The notes: a model not told the origin generated them from the letters alone. Positions 1 to 5,394 are shown, counted from the first letter of the stretch. The stretch: 6,058 nt of DNA from Candidatus Odinarchaeota archaeon (GCA_021162905.1 JAGGXT010000219.1:1-6058), one strand, 5' to 3'. Numbers and translations: made by a program.

Positions 1-112
1 ATTGCTATGGTTTATTATTCCAATATTAATCATAACATTACAAGGACTTAGGGCAAAGTATCGAGCTTGGATTGAAGCTAGACGGTTAAAAGAGATTGAA
101 AACAGTCCATAG
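1..112 (+). CDS. C-terminal fragment of a membrane-anchored protein (5' end outside window)
   Basis: An open frame enters from the left edge (codons begin at base 2) and stops at TAG 110-112. It gives about 36 residues: a hydrophobic stretch (LLWFIIPILIITL) followed by a tail rich in basic and acidic residues (RAKYRAWIEARRLKEIENSP). This looks like a last transmembrane helix with a short, positively charged cytoplasmic tail, in keeping with the positive-inside rule. The function cannot be named because the body of the gene is missing. About 80 bases and a TATA-like box separate it from the next gene, so it is probably the end of a separate transcription unit. Chance open frames of this length are common, so the call rests on the hydrophobic-then-charged pattern. 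Confidence 0.5.
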   Translation, partial: LLWFIIPILIITLQGLRAKYRAWIEARRLKEIENSP

Positions 113-131
113 ACAAGTAAATTCTATTTAC

Positions 132-146
132 CCAAAAATTTATAAT
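132..146 (+). promoter_or_regulatory. Putative archaeal BRE/TATA promoter for the 193-3351 gene group
   Basis: A purine/A-rich BRE-like run (CCAAAAA, 132-138) leads directly into TTTATAAT (139-146), close to the archaeal TATA consensus. A start about 25 bases downstream would fall near 168-170, giving a short leader that still contains the GAGGG ribosome binding site at 181-185. It is the only good candidate seen in the gap before the roadblock gene. The call is by pattern only. Confidence 0.45.
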
Positions 147-173
147 TAACCAGCTAAATAAATTTTGGTTAAT
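145..173 (+). repeat. Perfect 8-bp inverted repeat overlapping the promoter region (candidate operator)
   Basis: ATTAACCA (145-152) and TGGTTAAT (166-173) are exact reverse complements separated by 13 bases. Their centres are 21 bases apart, about two helical turns, which suits a dimeric DNA-binding protein contacting one face. The repeat begins at the edge of the TATA-like box and covers the predicted transcription start, so bound protein would block initiation. A weak hairpin is the alternative, but the stem is mostly A-T and no T-run follows. Confidence 0.4.
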
Positions 174-192
174 GTTTTAAGAGGGAAATAAC

Positions 193-567
193 ATGCCATT
201 AGAGTTTGATAATCTTCAGCGAGCTCTTGAGGATTTTGTATATACATATGGCTTTCTAGCAAGTGTCGTTTCAACCAGCGATGGACTTGTAGTGGCTTCT
301 GCTATTAAGGAAGGTCTAGATCAAAATCTCGCTGCAGCTTTATCCGCGTTGGTCGACCAAACTATTGATAGAGTGAAAAATGATCTTAGATTAGGTAACG
401 TTAAGCACTTTTTAATTTAAGCAGAATTAGGAACTTTAATTTTTAAAAAGATAGTCATTAATGAAGAACCTATATTATTAACAGTTCTAGCTCCTAAAAG
501 TATGCGCTACTTTAAAAGAAAATTAAATAGAATTTCTAAATCTATTGTTAATTTTTTATCGCCATAG
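193..567 (+). pseudogene. Roadblock/LC7 domain protein, split by an in-frame TAA
   Basis: Roadblock/LC7 proteins are small alpha-beta proteins that dimerise and serve as scaffolds or regulators of small GTPases. The ATG at 193 has a GAGGG ribosome binding site at 181-185. Translation gives 75 residues and meets TAA at 418-420, but the same frame then continues open to TAG 565-567. The full 124-codon frame has normal roadblock length. The N-terminal part shows the family pattern (helix, strand with TSDGLVVAS near residues 28-36, central helix about 41-64, strand VKHFLI 70-75). The part after the stop supplies the missing strands and last helix (AELGTLIFKKI, ILLTVLAPKSM, then a basic helix). 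Aligned by eye to the roadblock protein at 4443-5246, the stop replaces Arg82 there, inside the turn before the conserved Gly. A one-base change from GAA, CAA or AAA would create it. No internal start would rescue the C-terminal half. The next gene begins 9 bases later. Confidence 0.75.
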
Positions 568-576
568 TGATGGATA

Positions 577-1317
577 ATGATTTTTTCTCCGAGATTGAAT
601 CTTTTCCTTAAATTATTATTTTCTGAGAATAATAGTACAGATTATCCGTTGTTTCTTTCATTCAAGGCTCTTTCTAATTTTTTTGATGAGAATGACTTAA
701 AGAAAATTAAAAATGACTTAGAAACTATTTCTGATGGCCGTATTAAAGTATCTCTACGTGATGATGGTTTTTATCTATTTTATCCCTTCTTTGATATGGT
801 ATTTCTTCTTCTTGAGAAAGGCTATTCCTATACTGAGATATCATATATGTTAGATTGGCGCGATTTTGAAAGATATGTAGCTAATATCTTTAGGAAGATG
901 GGTTTTGAAATAATTCTAAATTTTCATTTTTCCTATAACAGAGTTAGAAGAGAGATCGACATTCTTGCACAAATAGACAATATACTATTATGCATCGATG
1001 CCAAACATTGGAAGAAAGGCATGTCAGAATCAAAATTAAAATTTCTTGCAGCTCAGCAGAAAGAACGCTGTATCTTCCTAGCTGAATATATTCGTAAATG
1101 TGAAAATGTAGGCCCTATACTTTCATTTCCGCTAAATCATACACATTCAATACATATTTTCCCTTTAATTATAACTTTATATAGGACAAAATATTGTGTA
1201 ATTGAAAAGATTCCAATAATTTCTGCAAATCTTTTAAAACAATTTCTTACCTGGTTTGATGTTAATAAATATTCTCTCTGGCACATATCTGTAATGACCG
1301 ATAAGAGCCTAAAATAA
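577..1317 (+). CDS. PD-(D/E)XK endonuclease-like protein (Mrr/RecB type)
   Basis: This 246-residue protein is probably a DNA-cleaving or DNA-binding enzyme of the restriction-endonuclease-like fold. The N-terminal 90 residues are hydrophobic and helical and show nothing I recognise. The nuclease core follows: WRDFERYVANIFRKMGF (94-110, with Glu98), RREIDIL (124-130, with Asp128) and LCIDAK (138-143, with Asp141 and Lys143). Helix-Glu, then Asp, then Asp-x-Lys about a dozen residues on is the Mrr/RecB active-site layout, and all the expected catalytic residues are present. The C-terminal third (FPLIITL, then VIEKIPIISANLLKQFL) also resembles archaeal Mrr-like proteins. The start at 577 is the only sensible one, because TAG and TGA stop codons sit just upstream in frame; the ribosome site (GTGAT, 567-571) is weak. 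It lies 9 bases after the split roadblock gene and immediately before a winged-helix gene. The fold is fairly sure; the substrate and role (defence, repair or recombination) are unknown. Confidence 0.7.
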   Translation: MIFSPRLNLFLKLLFSENNSTDYPLFLSFKALSNFFDENDLKKIKNDLETISDGRIKVSLRDDGFYLFYPFFDMVFLLLEKGYSYTEISYMLDWRDFERYVANIFRKMGFEIILNFHFSYNRVRREIDILAQIDNILLCIDAKHWKKGMSESKLKFLAAQQKERCIFLAEYIRKCENVGPILSFPLNHTHSIHIFPLIITLYRTKYCVIEKIPIISANLLKQFLTWFDVNKYSLWHISVMTDKSLK

Positions 1318-1326
1318 TTGGTGATT

Positions 1327-1920
1327 ATGATGACAAATATTAGTGATTTAGAAATTCAGCTTGGACGAATGCCAGTAAAAATTGCTGCTATCATGTCAGA
1401 AGCTAAAACCCAAATATATAATGCTATGAGAGTGCTTTTAAAAGAATATACATCTAGCCAAGAAAATCTGTACCTTCAAAAAGAGCAAATAGATAAATGT
1501 CAACATTTCTTAGATAGCATCATCGAGATTATAAATAAAACATTAGATAATACTACAATTCAGATAGTTACTTTAGTCCAAAGTTCTAATAGCAGAGTGA
1601 TAGAAATTTTTAATCAACTATCAAGTTATAAATCGGTTGAAGAGTTATTTGAGAAATTAAATAGAGAGATAAAAGAATGCAAAATTGAAAACGAGAGGCT
1701 AAGGGGGCTTCTCATTCAAAAATCTGACTTTTTTAAAATATTATCTATAGTTGAGGAGAGAAAGAGTTTAACAAAATCAGAGTTGTTGACCATTACAGGC
1801 TTGTCTAATAAGAAAATATCTAGAGTTTTAAAAGAACTAGAAGGAGAAGGGTATATTAAAATAGATAAATCACGCAGACCTTACCGTATTATATTTTTAA
1901 AGTCTCCTTGGAGGATTTAG
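1327..1920 (+). CDS. Helical/coiled-coil protein with C-terminal winged helix-turn-helix
   Basis: I do not recognise a named family. In the 197 residues starting at ATG 1327, the first 130 or so look almost wholly helical, with heptad-like spacing in places (for example EELFEKLNREIKECKIENERL split around residues 105-125). Residues about 134-192 form a MarR/ArsR-like winged helix: FFKILSIVEERKSLTKSELL, then the recognition-helix region LSNKKISRVLKELEGEGYI, then a basic wing (KIDKSRRPYRI). This suggests an oligomeric DNA-binding protein. GGTGAT at 1320-1325 pairs with the 16S tail and places the start at ATG 1327 or ATG 1330; TTG 1318 or GTG 1321 upstream would overlap that site. It follows the nuclease gene by 9 (or 12) bases and its stop is one base before the ligase gene, so the three are probably co-transcribed. 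It may regulate the operon or be the nuclease's DNA-binding partner; both are inference. Confidence 0.65.
   Translation: MMTNISDLEIQLGRMPVKIAAIMSEAKTQIYNAMRVLLKEYTSSQENLYLQKEQIDKCQHFLDSIIEIINKTLDNTTIQIVTLVQSSNSRVIEIFNQLSSYKSVEELFEKLNREIKECKIENERLRGLLIQKSDFFKILSIVEERKSLTKSELLTITGLSNKKISRVLKELEGEGYIKIDKSRRPYRIIFLKSPWRI
1910..1914 (+). promoter_or_regulatory. Strong Shine-Dalgarno site inside the end of the winged-helix gene
   Basis: GGAGG lies 7 bases before ATG 1922 and inside the last codons of the preceding gene. It fixes the ligase start and indicates coupled translation of the two genes. Confidence 0.7.
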
Positions 1921-1921
1921 T

Positions 1922-2824
1922 ATGAAAATAGGTATTATATATAAGGTCCTTGATTTTAAGGAAACTCCTTGGCCTATAGAACAACTTAAGAAATCAATAT
2001 TTCGTCAAGGTCACACACCTCTTATTATTGACATTAATAGAATATACTCCTATATTGGATTTGAAAAACATGGTGTTTGGTACGGCGAAATAAACTTATC
2101 AAAAGAACTTTCTGGTGGGTTTTTGAGATCCTTTGGGCGTGGAAGTTGTGATGCTATAACGTATAGAATTAGTGCCATGGAACAATTAGAAGTAGATGGT
2201 GTTTACTTAATGAACTCTACATATAATTTTAGAAAGGCTAAGGATAAATATGCAGCTCTCTTTCATCTATACTCTCATGGAATTCCTGTTCCTAGGACTT
2301 TCATTACAAGAGATTTTGATTCTGCAATATGTGCTATCCAGTCAGAGTTTAAAGACTTTGTTATAAAACCTCTTATTGGTTCTCGTGGATTAGGTAGTCT
2401 TCATATTTCAAATTTTGACCTAGCTTATGAGGCAATAAAAACTCTAGATAAACTTAATAAGGTATTCTACATTCAAGAGTTTATTGACAAGCCGGAATGT
2501 GACATTCGAGTGTTAGTATTAGGCGACCAAGTTGTAAACGGTATGTATCGTGTTGCATCAAGTGACTCTTGGAAAACTAACATTTCCCTGGGGGCTGAAC
2601 CTAAACCCCTAAAAATTACAGCAGAACTTGAAGAATTAGCCATAAAAGCAACAAAAATTTTAGGTTTGGATTATGCAGGTGTTGATATTATTGAAACAAA
2701 AAATAGTGGTTATCTAGTACTTGAAGTTAATGCGGCTCCATCGTGGGAGGGATTACAAAAAGTAACTCCCTTTTCTATTTCGGATAAAATTGTTAATTAC
2801 TTGTTAGATAAATTAAAAAGATAA
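1922..2824 (+). CDS. RimK-family ATP-grasp ligase (alpha-L-glutamate ligase, MptN/CofF/LysX-like)
   Basis: This enzyme class uses ATP to join the amino group of an amino acid, usually glutamate, to a carboxylate through an acyl-phosphate. The 300-residue length is normal for the family. The N-terminal part (1-100) is the pre-ATP-grasp domain, ending in VDGVYLMNS. The ATP-grasp fold follows: NFRKAKDKYAAL with IPVPRTFIT (102-129), VIKPLIGSRGLGS (147-159, Lys149 and the glycine-rich loop), IQEFI (184-188), DIRVLVLG (194-201), SWKTNISLGA (216-225), GVDI (253-256, Asp255) and the metal-binding LEVN (267-270). All catalytic elements are present. The ending PSWEGLQKVT recalls PGWRGLQ in tetrahydromethanopterin:glutamate ligases (MptN), which makes a C1-coenzyme role the favourite. 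Ribosomal-protein or LysW modification cannot be excluded, and no LysW-like carrier or lysine-pathway gene is in the window. It starts one base after the winged-helix gene. Confidence 0.85.
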   Translation: MKIGIIYKVLDFKETPWPIEQLKKSIFRQGHTPLIIDINRIYSYIGFEKHGVWYGEINLSKELSGGFLRSFGRGSCDAITYRISAMEQLEVDGVYLMNSTYNFRKAKDKYAALFHLYSHGIPVPRTFITRDFDSAICAIQSEFKDFVIKPLIGSRGLGSLHISNFDLAYEAIKTLDKLNKVFYIQEFIDKPECDIRVLVLGDQVVNGMYRVASSDSWKTNISLGAEPKPLKITAELEELAIKATKILGLDYAGVDIIETKNSGYLVLEVNAAPSWEGLQKVTPFSISDKIVNYLLDKLKR

Positions 2825-2868
2825 ATCTAATATATTCTAGCAATACACATTTCACAATAGGTGGTTTG

Positions 2869-3351
2869 ATGTCTAAAAAAATCAGAATCAGAGGGATTCT
2901 CTCACGGAAAAGAAAGGTTGCACTGTTCGTAGATGGTCCAAACATTTTAAGAAAAGACTTTAATATTCGTCTTGAAGATCTATTGGAGTTAGCTTCTAAA
3001 TATGGAAAGGTTAGCATTGCCAAGGTTTATCTTAATCCTCATGCTCCGAAAAAACTTACTGAAGCTATTTCAAATAGCGGATTAACTCCTGAAATCGTTA
3101 CAAGCGATATTCATATAAAAATGGCTGTTGATGCAATTTCTTTGATCCTAAAAGGGAAAATTGACATATTAACTATTGCTAGTAGGCATGCAAGATGCGT
3201 ACCTATATTAAGACGAGCGAAAGAGCTTGGTATTGAGACTGTTGTTATTGGTTTTAATCCAGGATTTAGTGTAGCACTTAAGAACACAGCGGATCATTCT
3301 GAAGAATTAAAGATATCTCCCCCCTCACCTCATAACATCCATCAGAAGTAA
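2869..3351 (+). CDS. NYN/PIN-like domain protein (archaeal TIGR00288-like), acidic pair replaced
   Basis: NYN domains are PIN-related folds, usually metal-dependent RNases acting in RNA processing or decay. The 160-residue product has a basic N-terminus (KKIRIRGILSRKRK), then ALFVDGPNIL (18-27, with Asp22 and Asn25), DIHIKMAVDAI (80-90, with Asp80 and Asp88) and VVIGFNPGFSVALKNTAD (125-142), which matches the archaeal group's typical IGAEPGFSTALQN-like ending. In that group the third motif is normally (S/T)RDADF; here it reads SRHARC (105-110), so both aspartates are gone (His107, Arg109). Activity may be lost or changed, or the protein may bind RNA without cutting. ATG 2869 is preferred to TTG 2866 because AGGTGG at 2859-2864 gives good spacing. 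The 44-base gap after the ligase gene makes membership of the operon likely but not certain. The tail (ISPPSPHNIHQK) is short and unstructured. Confidence 0.75.
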   Translation: MSKKIRIRGILSRKRKVALFVDGPNILRKDFNIRLEDLLELASKYGKVSIAKVYLNPHAPKKLTEAISNSGLTPEIVTSDIHIKMAVDAISLILKGKIDILTIASRHARCVPILRRAKELGIETVVIGFNPGFSVALKNTADHSEELKISPPSPHNIHQK

Positions 3352-3396
3352 ACATTATATTAGTAAGAGCTAAACAGAAATGTTATATAAGAAGAT

Positions 3397-3402
3397 AAAA
3401 AA
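3397..3402 (-). terminator. Possible T-run terminator for the acyl-CoA synthetase gene
   Basis: Read on the - strand, a run of six T (AAAAAA at 3397-3402 on +) lies about 20 bases past the stop codon of the 3422-4135 gene. Archaeal termination often needs only such a U-run. No hairpin is visible with it. Confidence 0.35.
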
Positions 3403-3421
3403 CAGGAAATAAAATTCATTA

Positions 3422-4135
3422 TTACTCTCCCTTTAATATGATTCTTGCATCTACCACCTTTATTCCGTTTCTATAAGTCATGATTGGGTTTAAGTCCAAT
3501 TCTTTTATTTCTTGATTCTCATAAAGTAATTTGCCCACATTAACTAGTGCCTTTTTAATTTCTTCGATATCTACAGGCTCGGCTCCTCTATATCCAGTTA
3601 GTAATTTGTAGCCCTTTATCTCTTTTATCATTTCATCAGCTTCTCTTTCGTCTATCGGTGCCAGCCTGAATGTGACATCTTTTAAGAGTTCGACCCATAT
3701 TCCGCCTAAACCGAACATTATAACTGGTCCAAAAAACTGATCAAATAATCCACCAATTATTACTTCTAGTCCGTCTGGAGCAAATTCTTGTACTACAACA
3801 CCTTCTATACGTGCATTAGGTACTCTGCTTTTTACATTATTCATTATCTCTTCATAGGCTTTCCTTAATTCCTCCTCGTTTTTCAAGTTTACTTTTACTC
3901 CTCCTACATCACTTTTGTGAAGGATATCAGGAGAAAATATTTTCAGCACTACTGGAAAGCCTATCTCTTTTGCTTTTTCAATGGCCTCATCAACGTCTCT
4001 TGCAACATCAACTTTTACAACAGGAATATTATATGCAGCAACAATTTTTTTAGATTCTATCTCATTAAGATAAATCCTACCCTCTTTTTTTGCTTTTTCA
4101 ATAATATTTCTCACAGTATCGATATCTGCATGCAT
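3422..4135 (-). CDS. acdB: ADP-forming acetyl/acyl-CoA synthetase, beta subunit
   Basis: With an alpha subunit this enzyme converts acyl-CoA, ADP and phosphate to the free acid, CoA and ATP, the main substrate-level ATP step in many peptide- or sugar-fermenting archaea. The 237 residues match the usual size of separate beta subunits and form an ATP-grasp domain. Visible motifs are VVLKIFSPDILHKSDVGGV (62-80), VVVQEF (113-118), IIGGLFDQFFGPVIMFGLGG (126-145), VTFRLAP (154-160) and IKELDLNPI (210-218). His73 in LHKSDVGG is the residue expected to carry the beta-subunit phosphohistidine (His71 numbering in the Pyrococcus enzyme, from memory). The start is ATG 4135 because GAGG (4147-4144) lies 8 bases upstream; a TTG at 4141 is too close to that site. 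No alpha subunit lies in the window; it must be encoded elsewhere. The gene converges on the NYN gene and diverges from the roadblock gene. Substrate preference (acetyl, branched or aryl) cannot be read from sequence. Confidence 0.9.
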   Translation of the reverse strand: MHADIDTVRNIIEKAKKEGRIYLNEIESKKIVAAYNIPVVKVDVARDVDEAIEKAKEIGFPVVLKIFSPDILHKSDVGGVKVNLKNEEELRKAYEEIMNNVKSRVPNARIEGVVVQEFAPDGLEVIIGGLFDQFFGPVIMFGLGGIWVELLKDVTFRLAPIDEREADEMIKEIKGYKLLTGYRGAEPVDIEEIKKALVNVGKLLYENQEIKELDLNPIMTYRNGIKVVDARIILKGE

Positions 4136-4175
4136 TCTCAAAACCTCTTGACATTTTTCATACTTACAAAAATTG

Positions 4176-4184
4176 ATTTAATAA
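4176..4184 (-). promoter_or_regulatory. Possible TATA box of acdB
   Basis: On the - strand this reads TTATTAAAT. Transcription starting about 25 bases downstream would give a leader of roughly 20 bases that still includes the GAGG site before ATG 4135. The surrounding DNA is so A+T-rich that chance matches are likely. Confidence 0.3.
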
Positions 4185-4285
4185 TTAAGTATTACGAAAT
4201 TTTAGCGTAAAATAATTCATTAAAAGTAAAAATAGTTCAATTTATCCAATAAATTAAAATGAAAAACATAAGCATAGTATACAAT

Positions 4286-4293
4286 TTTAAATA
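4286..4293 (+). promoter_or_regulatory. Perfect archaeal TATA consensus TTTAAATA, far from any start codon
   Basis: TTTAAATA is an exact TATA-box match. The BRE position just upstream (TACAAT) fits only partly. The predicted start is near 4315, about 125 bases before the roadblock TTG codon, so it would produce either a long leader or a separate small RNA. The G+C-richer island lies at the predicted start. Confidence 0.35.
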
Positions 4294-4399
4294 TCTTAAC
4301 GCGCCAGAAAAGGGGCTATCAGCTATTTTTATTTCAGAATTGACATGATACTTAAGATCATTGTATTTCTAAATTTAGTGGATTAAATATCGCATAAAA

Positions 4400-4407
4400 T
4401 TTAAAAT
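4400..4407 (+). promoter_or_regulatory. Candidate proximal TATA box of the tailed roadblock gene
   Basis: TTTAAAAT, preceded by an A-rich BRE-like stretch (CATAAA). The predicted start near 4428-4430 would give a very short leader with GGAGG almost at its 5' end. TTAAATAT at 4383-4390 is an equally possible box, giving a start near 4412. Confidence 0.3.
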
Positions 4408-4430
4408 ACAAAAGAAAGGGAGTATTATAT

Positions 4431-4435
4431 GGAGG
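4431..4435 (+). promoter_or_regulatory. Shine-Dalgarno site that fixes a TTG start
   Basis: GGAGG (continuing GGAGGT) sits 7 bases before TTG 4443, the ideal distance. The ATG at 4429 is in another frame and stops after seven residues, so the ribosome site decides for TTG. A second site, GGGAG (4418-4422), serves that short frame. Confidence 0.7.
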
Positions 4436-4442
4436 TATTAGT

Positions 4443-5246
4443 TTGCATTTAGAGAAATTTGATGAATCTATCAGGAAAAAGCTTCAATCGATTCTAAGAA
4501 AGATAGAAACTGAAACAGACTTATACGAAGTGTCTATCATAACTCGAGATGGTATTTGCATCGCTAATGCGACATCATCAACAATAGATGCTAACGAGAT
4601 CTCTGCAGCAGTGGCAGCTATGTTAAACATAGCTCAGGACACCTCTAAGCGTATGGAACAAGGTAGATTAATACAAGTCGTGGTTCGGGGAGAGAAAGGG
4701 TTTACTATAATTACTCGTGTTAGTCCTGAACTTGTCCTAGCAGCGTCTAGTAGGTCTCAATATAAACTAGGTCTCTATTTGAGGATGTTGGTTAACTATG
4801 CATATGAAATAGCCTCATTACTTCATAGAGTTTCTACAGAGGCTGTAACTCCAATAACTGCTGTATCATCCAAGCCAATAAAAGAGACACAACCATTATT
4901 TGCAAGTATAGAAAAAGAAGCTCCCAAGACAACAAAACCCGTAAGCTCTGGACTTTTTGATAGCCTAGGAGGGGCTTCTGAAGCAGAGGAAATTCCTATG
5001 CCTGATTCAGAAGTGGTAACAATTAAAGACACTCACGAAGTAGAAACAGTAAAACTTCCAGAGCAACCTTTACAAACAGAACCCGTATCTCCTGTAGAGA
5101 AACATTCAGTCACCATAGAACGACCTATGACTGTTAAGCCCGTGAAAAAAGAGGCTCGTGCAGCTCCTAGTGTTGATGAAGAGGAAAGAAAAGCAATCTT
5201 GGAAGCTTTAAGAATTATAGGTATGATTGGTAAAAAGAAGAGTTGA
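4443..5246 (+). CDS. Roadblock/LC7 domain protein with long disordered tail and C-terminal helix
   Basis: The first 130 residues of this 267-residue protein are a complete roadblock/LC7 domain: starting helix (5-24), strand YEVSIITRDGICIANA (28-43), helix with ANEISAAVAAMLNIAQDTSKRM (50-71), strands LIQVVVRGEKGFTIITRV (76-93) and ELVLAASS (96-103), and a closing helix (108-130). Such domains dimerise and bind small GTPases or act as scaffolds. Residues about 131-243 are low-complexity, rich in Pro, Thr, Glu, Ser and Lys and without hydrophobic core, so probably an unstructured tether. The last 24 residues (DEEERKAILEALRIIGMIG, then KKKS) form a likely amphipathic helix that could bind a partner or membrane. 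The length is about twice that of a minimal roadblock protein. The start codon is TTG, chosen from the GGAGG site. No GTPase gene is in the window. The proteasome gene follows after 148 bases, probably with its own promoter. Domain call sure; cellular role unknown. Confidence 0.8.
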   Translation: MHLEKFDESIRKKLQSILRKIETETDLYEVSIITRDGICIANATSSTIDANEISAAVAAMLNIAQDTSKRMEQGRLIQVVVRGEKGFTIITRVSPELVLAASSRSQYKLGLYLRMLVNYAYEIASLLHRVSTEAVTPITAVSSKPIKETQPLFASIEKEAPKTTKPVSSGLFDSLGGASEAEEIPMPDSEVVTIKDTHEVETVKLPEQPLQTEPVSPVEKHSVTIERPMTVKPVKKEARAAPSVDEEERKAILEALRIIGMIGKKKS

Positions 5247-5331
5247 TAATAGTTTGGTTCTTAGTTAGAAAATGAATAACTATTTTTAGATGATGAAATA
5301 ATTGAACACAAAATGTTAAAACAAATATAAC

Positions 5332-5346
5332 GCAAAAGTTATTATA
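5332..5346 (+). promoter_or_regulatory. Candidate BRE/TATA promoter of the proteasome gene
   Basis: GCAAAA (5332-5337) fits the BRE pattern RNWAAW and is followed by TTATTATA (5339-5346). The predicted start near 5368 would give a leader of about 27 bases before TTG 5395, including GGAG at 5383-5386. A second AT-rich box, TTATATAT (5367-5374), would start transcription near 5396 and favour the internal ATG 5419 instead. Confidence 0.4.
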
Positions 5347-5394
5347 AGGATTAGTAAAAAATGGAATTATATATTTACGCATGGAGATTCTCAG

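Larger units (their letters stand above)
4136..4442. other. Divergent non-coding region between acdB and the tailed roadblock gene
   Basis: About 300 bases, very A+T-rich, with no convincing gene on either strand. The left part contains the acdB ribosome site (GAGG, - strand, 4147-4144) and a TATA-like box. The middle contains a perfect TTTAAATA and a short island richer in G+C (about 4299-4323). Further right are an imperfect palindrome (ATGAT-7-ATCAT, 4345-4361), TATA-like runs near 4383-4407, and the ribosome binding sites of the roadblock gene. A 13-codon frame at 4345-4386 has no ribosome site and is not called. Confidence 0.6.

Noticed and set aside
418..420. TAA read as a recoded sense codon (pyrrolysine or selenocysteine type)
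   Set aside because: Pyrrolysine uses TAG and selenocysteine TGA; TAA recoding is not known to me in archaea, and genuine TAA stops end other genes here (1315-1317, 3349-3351, 6025-6027).
2793..3023. 76-codon open frame on the - strand
   Set aside because: It lies antisense across the end of the ligase gene and the start of the NYN gene, has no ribosome site or recognisable pattern, and both overlapped genes are secure.
3351..3384. Hairpin terminator from AACATT (3351-3356) and AATGTT (3379-3384)
   Set aside because: Only six weak base pairs with a 22-base loop and no T-run on the + strand; likely chance.
3917..4210. 97-codon open frame on the + strand
   Set aside because: It is antisense to the start of the acyl-CoA synthetase gene and its composition (Phe, Asn, Ile, Cys rich) is what reverse-read AT-rich coding DNA gives.
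4345..4386. 13-codon frame MILKIIVFLNLVD
   Set aside because: No ribosome binding site, very short, and in AT-rich DNA where such frames are expected by chance.
4823..5032. 69-codon open frame on the - strand
   Set aside because: Antisense to the low-complexity linker of the roadblock protein; no start signal and no family resemblance.
5290..5394. C/D-box small RNA suggested by ATGATGA at 5290-5296
   Set aside because: The box C match is good, but no CTGA box D or D' follows before the proteasome gene.
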